From the NCBI GenBank assembly GCA_947624385.1, contig CANQJZ010000001.1, forward strand, positions 1 to 64,000: DNA of 64,000 nucleotides, in the 5' to 3' direction. The DNA comes from an uncultured Oscillospiraceae bacterium (GTDB lineage Bacteria; Bacillota; Clostridia; Oscillospirales; Oscillospiraceae). Made by a program: the position numbers and the translations under genes. Positions 58,117 through 64,000 of the stretch are shown here, piece by piece; position 1 is the stretch's first letter, and each line of letters begins with the position of its first letter. Below the pieces are notes generated by a model. That model searched no databases. It was not told the DNA's origin and saw nothing but the letters and a program-made list of their open reading frames with translations.

Positions 58117-58985
58117 CAGTCCCCCGCCCCGATGGTGGCGACCACGATGCCGTCCAGCTTCTCGGCCAGCAGCTGCATGCCGCACACCACCGTATCCGCG
58201 GCGGTCATGTTGGTGTAGTCGGCCTCTTCATGGATGCCCACATAGCCCGTCTCGTCGCTGGTGAAGGCGAAGGCCTCGTTCAGGTCCGCGCCGTTGACGG
58301 GGATGTAATAGAGCACCAGGTTGTCCTTGGCGGTGGCGTAGATCTTCCCCTTGGGCACGCTGGCATTGAGGATGACGGTGCCCAGACCCATGAAGTTCTC
58401 CACGTAGCTCAGCCCGAAGGCGGTCTGCATGCTGACGGGGGTAGTCGCCAGGTAGTCGGCCACGTCCAGCGGGTTCATGAAGTAAGCGCAGGCCACGCCG
58501 TCGTCGTCGAACAGCACCTGCAGCTGGCCCCACGCCTGGGCGATGGCCTCCTGGAACGTGGCGCCCTTGGCCGTACCGGTGCCGGTGGCCAGGAAGTCGA
58601 AGAAGTCCTTGCGCAGACTCTTCTGCACGTCCCGGAGCATCTCGTCGGTAATCATGTCCACGGCCTGGTCGTAGCCCCGGTCGATGATGGCCTCGGCGCT
58701 GGTGGCCTTGCGCCACTTCTTCAGGGTGATCTCCTTGACGGCCACGGCCTGTGTCTCGTACTTGCTCAGGGGGATAGCCTCGCCCTCGGCCACCACGCCG
58801 CTTGCCAGCGTGCCGGATGCCTTATAGGTTTTCAGCACCGCCCCCGCCTGCTTGGGGATCTTCCGCGTCACGCCCATAGCCTCCATGAGCTTGGTGACAG
58901 AGCCGGAGAACGCGCTCACGAACTCGATCTCCCGCACCCGCGCCAGGGCGTCTTTTGTGATGATGTTTTCTTCTGCCATTTTCAT
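58116..58985 (-). CDS. Phage major capsid protein
   Basis: 289 aa following scaffold; FVSAFSGSVTKLMEAMGVTRKIPKQAG...GEGEAIPLSKYE-like region, KKWRKATSAEAIIDRG. Confidence 0.85.
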   Translation of the reverse strand: MKMAEENIITKDALARVREIEFVSAFSGSVTKLMEAMGVTRKIPKQAGAVLKTYKASGTLASGVVAEGEAIPLSKYETQAVAVKEITLKKWRKATSAEAIIDRGYDQAVDMITDEMLRDVQKSLRKDFFDFLATGTGTAKGATFQEAIAQAWGQLQVLFDDDGVACAYFMNPLDVADYLATTPVSMQTAFGLSYVENFMGLGTVILNASVPKGKIYATAKDNLVLYYIPVNGADLNEAFAFTSDETGYVGIHEEADYTNMTAADTVVCGMQLLAEKLDGIVVATIGAGD

Positions 58986-59545
58986 TCTCCTTTAAAAATT
59001 TCGATGTTTTCCGCGATGGCTCTCCGCCGTGCGGCCCGGTCGGGGATAGCCATGATCTTTTCCCGGGTCATGCCCGTCGCGCCGGACCCGCCGTCGGACA
59101 TCGGCTGGGTGAACCGGGCCATGCCGGCCCGCATCTCGTCCAGCTTCTCGTCCACGAAGGCGGACCCATCCTTTTCCCGTATGGCCTCCATGAGCGCTTC
59201 CAGCCCCTGGATACGCCCGCTCTCCAGCGTCAGGCCCGCCGCCCGGACCTGTCCGGCCACGTCCCGCCTTGCCGCCTCGGAGGTAAACCTGTACCCCGCC
59301 AGCGCCGTTTTTAAGGCGTCGTCGAAGTCCCGCTGGGCGAGATGAGCGTCAAAGGCGCTTTGCGCGTCCCGCAGCGCCCCGTCGGCCGCCTCGGCCCGGG
59401 CCTTCCACTGGTCCCGCGCCGCTTCCAGCTTGGCCACCTCCTTGACGGTTTTGTAATTTTCCCGGAATCTGGCCTGGAACGCCCCGGCCTTCTCCGCCGG
59501 TATCTCCACGCCGAACTCCTTCAGGATGCTCTCGATGTTCTGCAT
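58982..59545 (-). CDS. Phage scaffolding protein (GP20-like)
   Basis: Charged coiled coil, LKEFGVEIPAEKAGAFQARFRENYKTVKEVAKLEAARDQWKARAE. Confidence 0.8.
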   Translation of the reverse strand: MQNIESILKEFGVEIPAEKAGAFQARFRENYKTVKEVAKLEAARDQWKARAEAADGALRDAQSAFDAHLAQRDFDDALKTALAGYRFTSEAARRDVAGQVRAAGLTLESGRIQGLEALMEAIREKDGSAFVDEKLDEMRAGMARFTQPMSDGGSGATGMTREKIMAIPDRAARRRAIAENIEIFKGE

Positions 59546-59630
59546 GTCTTATCCTCCCACATGATTTTTATACCGCGCTGTCCACGGTCCGGACTCCGGG
59601 CGATATACCGCGCCCGCCGGTGGGTATGAA

Positions 59631-59663
59631 AAAAGCACCGCACCTCCTCGGTGCCGTGCTTTT
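59631..59663 (-). terminator. Intrinsic terminator after cargo cassette 1
   Basis: AAAAGCAC-c-GCACC-tcctc-GGTGC-c-GTGCTTTT; minus strand continues TTTTTT. Confidence 0.8.
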
Positions 59664-59690
59664 AACATCTGATATGTGATTATTCTGGTT

Positions 59691-59879
59691 TTATTCCAGC
59701 GGGTCGCTGGTCAGCCAGCCATCGTGTTCTTTCATTTCCCTTTTGGTGATGATGGGAACGATGGCACGATATTCCTTTTTGATCTGCTCGATCTCTTCCT
59801 GCGACTTCCCTTTCACGGCCTGGAAGAAAACGGTCCGAGCCTGTGGATAAGTCATTGTTTCGCTGAATAAACTGCTCAT
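59691..59879 (-). CDS. 62-aa small protein, second gene of cargo cassette 1 (possible partner/immunity protein)
   Basis: MSSLFSETMTYPQARTVFFQAVKGKSQEEIEQIKKEYRAIVPIITKREMKEHDGWLTSDPLE; ATGA overlap with upstream gene. Confidence 0.65.
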   Translation of the reverse strand: MSSLFSETMTYPQARTVFFQAVKGKSQEEIEQIKKEYRAIVPIITKREMKEHDGWLTSDPLE

Positions 59880-60418
59880 AGCTTTCCTCCTTCCAAATGC
59901 CACTTGAAATGGCGCGCTATTCTGAACGCCTGTTCTCTGATGGACATGTAGTTCAACTCTCTTATGCTCCACGAAAAGCTCTCCGGCCTGGTGAGCATAT
60001 CGTCGTCTACCTCTGGCCGGAGCCATCCCATGACTTCTTCAAACTCTTCTGCGGATGGCCGCTCTCCGTCTCCTATCCACGCCGAATAAACATCCCTGTT
60101 TCTCGTGACCACAGACACCCGCTCGATATTGTCGCCGGTCAGGAGCTTGAGATCGTCCGCGGACAAAGGCGTTACGTTCGTATGCGCATGATACAGGCAA
60201 AGTCCCGGAGCGCTCAAAATATTTTTCGGTATTTGCACGCCGTTCGGCTTGCCGCTTGTAAAAACCTCTGTGAATCTTCCGCCGGTCCGGCCCTGACCAT
60301 ACTCGACTTCTCCCGCAATGGCCCGCCGATGCAGATCGTCTAAGGCGGCTCGTTCCTCCTGGCCGATCGTCAGCGGTTCAAAGTCCTTGAAGTCATCTTT
60401 GTATCTCTCTGGGATCAC
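59876..60418 (-). CDS. Protein with JAMM/metal-binding-like motif, first gene of cargo cassette 1
   Basis: Likely GTG start at 60418 with GGAAGG SD; LYHAHTNVTPLSADDLKLL (HxH-x6-SxxD). Confidence 0.55.
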   Translation of the reverse strand: MIPERYKDDFKDFEPLTIGQEERAALDDLHRRAIAGEVEYGQGRTGGRFTEVFTSGKPNGVQIPKNILSAPGLCLYHAHTNVTPLSADDLKLLTGDNIERVSVVTRNRDVYSAWIGDGERPSAEEFEEVMGWLRPEVDDDMLTRPESFSWSIRELNYMSIREQAFRIARHFKWHLEGGKL

Positions 60419-60452
60419 CGGCTCGTTTCCTTCCTGTCTAGCATATCCCTCT

Positions 60453-61850
60453 CTATTTTGTATTATACTCTTTTCCGCGCTTTTTGCAAGCTCCCCCTTC
60501 TCCCACCAACATCTTTGCCTCGTCCTCGGTATATCCCTCGAAATTGACGAGATAGGCCCACGCGGGAAACACGCCCTCGCGCACATACCCCCAATACCGG
60601 TTCCTGTCCTCTTCCCGGCTATAGGTGATATCCCCGAAGTCGCAGACCGCCTCCCACTGGCCCACCGGCGTCACGTCGTACAGGTCCGCCCACTTGTCCA
60701 GCGCGTACAGCAGCCCATTCATCGCGCTTTCCAGCTTATCGCGCACGTCCTTGACCCGCTGGATGGTCCGCCGGTCGTCCGACTCCACCTGTGTTGCCGT
60801 GACCAGGCCGGCGCGCTCGTTGAACACGAAATAGCCGTTGGAGAACCCGCACTTGAACCCGATCTGGCCCAGCAGCGCGTTCACGCCCACCAACCGCTCG
60901 GTGGTATTGATTTGCGGGTCGATCTCCTGATAATACTCGTCCGGCCCGAACCCGCTGACCTTCCGGGCCTGGCGGGGCAGCTTCACGCTGTCCGACCCGC
61001 CGAACCCGGTCCTGCTCCCCGGCACGTCCAGGAGCCTATCGTCGATGAGGGCGATCCGGGCGCTGTCGTATATCTCTCCGGTCATGCGGCTGTACGCCAC
61101 GTCCAGGTCCTTCAGCTCCTCCAGCGCGTCGGCGAACACAGGCGTACCCAGCGCGCCGCCGTCCACGTTGTTGACCCCGGGCATACGCAGCACGGCGAAC
61201 AGCGGCCTTTCCAGTCCCTGTACCGCCACGTCCCTGGCCAATCCCGCCCAAGGCGTGGCCTCGATGGGCACGGCCCTGCTCATGTCCTGCCGGCTGTGGC
61301 CCACGAAGCACCGGTTGCCGATCTCATAGACCCCGCCGTCGGTGAACCGGTGGTATTCCAGCCGGGTGTACCACCGCTCAGTCTCGGCCTCATAGGCCCG
61401 GCTGACGAACACCGCCCCCACGATCTCGTCGTCCCGCACGTCCACGGCCACGAACTGCTCCGGCGTCAGCGCCTCCACGCCCTGGCCGTTGGGCTTTAAG
61501 ATGACGGTGCCCCAGGCGCAGCCCTTCTCGGTCCACTCCCGCAGCCGGGGATAGAACCCGTCCACCTGGCTTTGCAGCCACGCGGCCCGTTGACTGCCGC
61601 CGCCCACGGTGATCTTGGTGCCCAGCATCGCCAGCCTGGCCGTCTCCGAGCACACAGTCCTGGCGAAGTTCACGGTCCGGATACCCTCGTCGGCGTCCGC
61701 CCAGTCCGGGTGCCCGCCGTAAATATCCGCGCACCGCCGGAGAAACGCGTCCATCCCGGCCGACGCGGCCGGCCTGACGCCGAACGTCTCTGTCGCCTTG
61801 CTCCCCATGCGCATATCAAACCACTCCTTTACTCTGGCAAATAATCTCAC
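60453..61850 (-). CDS. Phage portal protein (SPP1 gp6-like)
   Basis: 465 aa; GTG start with AGGAGG; upstream of scaffold/capsid; ADEGIRTVNFARTVCSETARLAML. Confidence 0.85.
   Translation of the reverse strand: MRLFARVKEWFDMRMGSKATETFGVRPAASAGMDAFLRRCADIYGGHPDWADADEGIRTVNFARTVCSETARLAMLGTKITVGGGSQRAAWLQSQVDGFYPRLREWTEKGCAWGTVILKPNGQGVEALTPEQFVAVDVRDDEIVGAVFVSRAYEAETERWYTRLEYHRFTDGGVYEIGNRCFVGHSRQDMSRAVPIEATPWAGLARDVAVQGLERPLFAVLRMPGVNNVDGGALGTPVFADALEELKDLDVAYSRMTGEIYDSARIALIDDRLLDVPGSRTGFGGSDSVKLPRQARKVSGFGPDEYYQEIDPQINTTERLVGVNALLGQIGFKCGFSNGYFVFNERAGLVTATQVESDDRRTIQRVKDVRDKLESAMNGLLYALDKWADLYDVTPVGQWEAVCDFGDITYSREEDRNRYWGYVREGVFPAWAYLVNFEGYTEDEAKMLVGEGGACKKRGKEYNTK
60462..60489 (-). promoter_or_regulatory. 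Putative promoter for cargo cassette 1
   Basis: Minus strand TTGCAA-16 bp-TATAAT inside the 3' end of portal gene. Confidence 0.7.
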
Positions 61851-61867
61851 TGTTTTTTCCTCCTGAC

Positions 61868-61888
61868 CTCACGCGCTGGTCCCGCGTC
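61868..61888. repeat. 21-bp direct repeat, portal-proximal copy
   Basis: CTCACGCGCTGGTCCCGCGTC, identical to 62619-62639. Confidence 0.9.
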
Positions 61889-61897
61889 AAGGTATGA

Positions 61898-61929
61898 CAA
61901 AGCCGCTGGCCAACCGGCCAACGGCTTTG
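61898..61929. terminator. Terminator-like hairpin after cargo gene 2
   Basis: CAAAGCCGcTGGCC-aacc-GGCCAaCGGCTTTG. Confidence 0.6.
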
Positions 61930-61956
61930 CATTTCCTATTTTTATTAATCTTTCCT

Positions 61957-62547
61957 TTATTTTTCAACCACATGGATACAATCCAGAATCTGCGAAACGG
62001 CATCAGCGTATTCTTCCTCGTCTACCCTGCCCCATTCACCAAAAACGAAGTCATAAACGCACCCGCTCGTCAGAAAGAAGTAGTGATCCACGATGTGCGT
62101 TCCATCATCGACCGCGTTTTTTACCTCCAGCTTTACCAGCAGCGCGACCCTGCCGTCGATCTCGCACAGTGCCCGCTGTTTGTCTACCGGGTCCCCCTGT
62201 ATGAGGCTCTCTGCAAAGTTATCCAGCGTGTACACCGTGTCCACATCATCCAGGGACAAAAGATCAAAGCTTTGCATTTCCAGCTTATATGCCTGGACGG
62301 AAAGCATATGGGCTCTATACCCGTCGCTTAATTCCTTGCTGTACCAATAAAGCGCATCTGAGACCGGCATATCGCGCAGATCGTGTGCTTCGCTGACGGT
62401 CCAGTCCTCCGGAACGGCATAGGTTAATTCCCACCAGGAATCCTCCACGTATCCGTCGGGGAGGTCGTCTCCACCAGCAGCCGCCGTGCAAGGCAGCAGC
62501 GCAGCCAGGGCAACGCCGATTAGCAAAACGGAAATAATTCGTTTCAT
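61957..62547 (-). CDS. Secreted protein of unknown function (PsbP/Mog1-like fold suspected), cargo gene 2
   Basis: Signal peptide MKRIISVLLIGVALAALLPCTAAA; WWELTYAVPEDWTVSEA; lies between TerL and portal. Confidence 0.75.
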   Translation of the reverse strand: MKRIISVLLIGVALAALLPCTAAAGGDDLPDGYVEDSWWELTYAVPEDWTVSEAHDLRDMPVSDALYWYSKELSDGYRAHMLSVQAYKLEMQSFDLLSLDDVDTVYTLDNFAESLIQGDPVDKQRALCEIDGRVALLVKLEVKNAVDDGTHIVDHYFFLTSGCVYDFVFGEWGRVDEEEYADAVSQILDCIHVVEK

Positions 62548-62565
62548 CTTTCACACCCCCAGCCG

Positions 62566-62594
62566 ATAATAGCACAACCGGCCAAGCGTGACAA
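62566..62594 (-). promoter_or_regulatory. Putative promoter for cargo gene 2
   Basis: Minus strand TTGTCA-17 bp-TATTAT, about 20 bp upstream of ATG. Confidence 0.75.
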
Positions 62595-62618
62595 GGCGAA
62601 ATGTCGGGCGGCCGACCG

Positions 62619-62639
62619 CTCACGCGCTGGTCCCGCGTC
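62619..62639. repeat. 21-bp direct repeat, terL 3'-end copy
   Basis: CTCACGCGCTGGTCCCGCGTC; encodes terminal RRGTSA-stop of TerL on minus strand. Confidence 0.9.
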
Positions 62640-63858
62640 GGCTGAACAGCCCCTCGTACGCGTACCGCAGCGCCGATATGGCGTGATCGTCCTTATCCGG
62701 GTAACCGCTTATGATATTCCCGGTCCTGTCCCGCTGGTACTCATAGCTGACGATCTCCCGGTGTGCCCCCGGCGTACGCAGCGGGTCTACCACGATGGTC
62801 CGGCCCTGGAGCCACTTGAACCCGTAATCCACGCTGCCCGGACCCTTGACCGCCCCGCGGGCCGGCAGGCCCATAGCCCTGTAATCGGCGATACTCTTGG
62901 GCTCTGCGCTGTCGCAGGTGATGGGGTAGTCCATGTACCCCTTATCCCGTATCCACGCCCCCGTCTTGGCGTTGGGCGTTCTATTGACGTACAGCTCGTC
63001 CAGCAAAAATATCTTCTCTCTGGCCCTGTCATAGGCCGTGCGCAGGAACGCGAACTTGTCCGGGAACCACCCCCAGTCCACGCCCTGAAATATCCTGTCG
63101 AACCCGTCTATCTCCTCGTCTTCTATCCGCCGGACCTCCACCCGCTCGAACACGTCCGCGCCTGTTCCGGTACACTCGCCCAGGTATATGTGCCGCCAGC
63201 CCCGCTCATCGGTATTTTTCTTGTGCTCGGCCTCGGCCAAAAACGCCTCGCCCAGCCATTCCCTTGGCACGTCCAGATAGGTGCTCCTGTGGCACAGCCG
63301 GTCGGGCCGGACGATCTGACTGTCCAGGTTGGCCCAGTTGTCCCGTGAAAGCGGCGGGTTATAGCTCTCGAAGTTCCAGAACATGGGCCCGCCCCGCATG
63401 GTGGACTGCAAGATCGTGTCGATCTCCGTCCGACCCGCGAACTGGTCCTTTTCCTCGAAGTGGGTGACGGCGATGTACCCGAACGGCGCCTTGATGCTCT
63501 TGAACTTGCCGGTGTCGTCCGCACCCCGGAACATGATCTTCTGTCCCGTTGGCTCATACACCAGCTCCATGGGCGACAGCCGCGCCGTCCACAGCCCGCC
63601 CATGCCAAGCTTTTCCACCGCCCACTGGTATTGGGCGAACACGCTTTCCCGCATGGTATTGGCCACCTTGCGCACCACCATCGCGTGGGTATCCGGGTGC
63701 TGGGTCAGTATGAGCGGCACCAGCAGGCTCACCGTGGAGCTTTTGAGGCTGCCCCGCCCTCCGGCCAGGTCATAGTGGGTGTGCCCATGCCGGAGCACAT
63801 CTCCGGCCAGCTCCCGGAACGCCGGCCCGATGACCTCGCTCAGCCGTATTTCACTCAT
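62620..63858 (-). CDS. terL: Phage terminase large subunit (PBSX/T4-like family)
   Basis: YDLAGGRGSLKSSTVSLLVPLIL Walker A-like; FEEKDQF; IFQGVDWGWFPDKFAFLRT nuclease motif. Confidence 0.93.
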   Translation of the reverse strand: MSEIRLSEVIGPAFRELAGDVLRHGHTHYDLAGGRGSLKSSTVSLLVPLILTQHPDTHAMVVRKVANTMRESVFAQYQWAVEKLGMGGLWTARLSPMELVYEPTGQKIMFRGADDTGKFKSIKAPFGYIAVTHFEEKDQFAGRTEIDTILQSTMRGGPMFWNFESYNPPLSRDNWANLDSQIVRPDRLCHRSTYLDVPREWLGEAFLAEAEHKKNTDERGWRHIYLGECTGTGADVFERVEVRRIEDEEIDGFDRIFQGVDWGWFPDKFAFLRTAYDRAREKIFLLDELYVNRTPNAKTGAWIRDKGYMDYPITCDSAEPKSIADYRAMGLPARGAVKGPGSVDYGFKWLQGRTIVVDPLRTPGAHREIVSYEYQRDRTGNIISGYPDKDDHAISALRYAYEGLFSRRGTSA

Positions 63859-63883
63859 CTAATAAAATCCTCTTCCATATTGA

Positions 63884-63996
63884 ACGGCCCCCCTGTGTAA
63901 GGGGGGCTGTCACGCGTACGCGTGACTGGAGGGTTGTTGACAACCCCTCCGACCCGGCTGACGCCGGGCCACTTCCCCTTGCACAGGGGAGGCTTG
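63884..63996. repeat. Type A multi-hairpin MITE-like repeat, full copy upstream of terL
   Basis: GGCCCCCCTGTGTAAGGGGGGCTGTCACGCgtacGCGTGACTGGAGGGTTGTtgACAACCCCTCCGACCCGGCtgacGCCGGGCCACTTCCCCTTGCACAGGGGAGGC. Confidence 0.85.
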
Positions 63997-64000
63997 CAAA

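Larger units (their letters stand above)
45006..64000 (-). mobile_element. Siphovirus-like prophage (late structural/lysis module; continues past window end)
   Basis: Contiguous minus-strand lysin, holin, fibre, tail, tape measure, Gp15-like, connectors, capsid, scaffold, portal, TerL genes; no integrase or early genes in window. Confidence 0.95.

Noticed and set aside
1-64000. tRNA or rRNA genes
   Set aside because: No cloverleaf or rRNA-like sequence was recognised by eye; a tRNAscan-SE/Infernal run would be needed to exclude them.

Overview
A 64-kb chromosomal window from a high-GC Bacillota (Clostridia/Oscillospiraceae-like, inferred from gene content only). About 1-45 kb is host DNA: a CstA-like transporter, two MATE transporters, a CsoR/CopA copper locus, a secreted LRR protein operon, a PcrA/UvrD helicase, a five-gene oligopeptide/nickel-type ABC operon, sfsA, glycyl-tRNA synthetase, HtrA protease, fumarase and a beta-CASP MBL protein. 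A small mobile-element graveyard (about 10.0-11.95 kb) interrupts it. From about 45.0 kb to the window end lies a siphovirus-like prophage on the minus strand, running lysin-holin-tail fibre-tail-tape measure-connectors-capsid-scaffold-portal-TerL. The integrase end lies outside the window. Most notable signals: (1) two cargo ('moron') cassettes inside the prophage head operon, each with its own minus-strand promoter and hairpin terminator; one is flanked by a perfect 21-bp direct repeat copying the terL 3' end, the other is a two-gene ATGA-overlapping module with a JAMM-like HxH..SxxD motif; (2) a dispersed multi-hairpin, MITE/REP-like repeat family with covarying stems, present in both host and prophage; (3) an in-frame copy of such a palindromic element inside sfsA; (4) two covarying 60-bp hairpin repeats in a decayed mobile element, possibly oriT or recombination sites; (5) a CopA-CopZ fusion with an internal SD/ATG; (6) a NadE-like protein that appears to have lost catalytic motifs. 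All calls come from reading the sequence and supplied ORFs; no database search was run.
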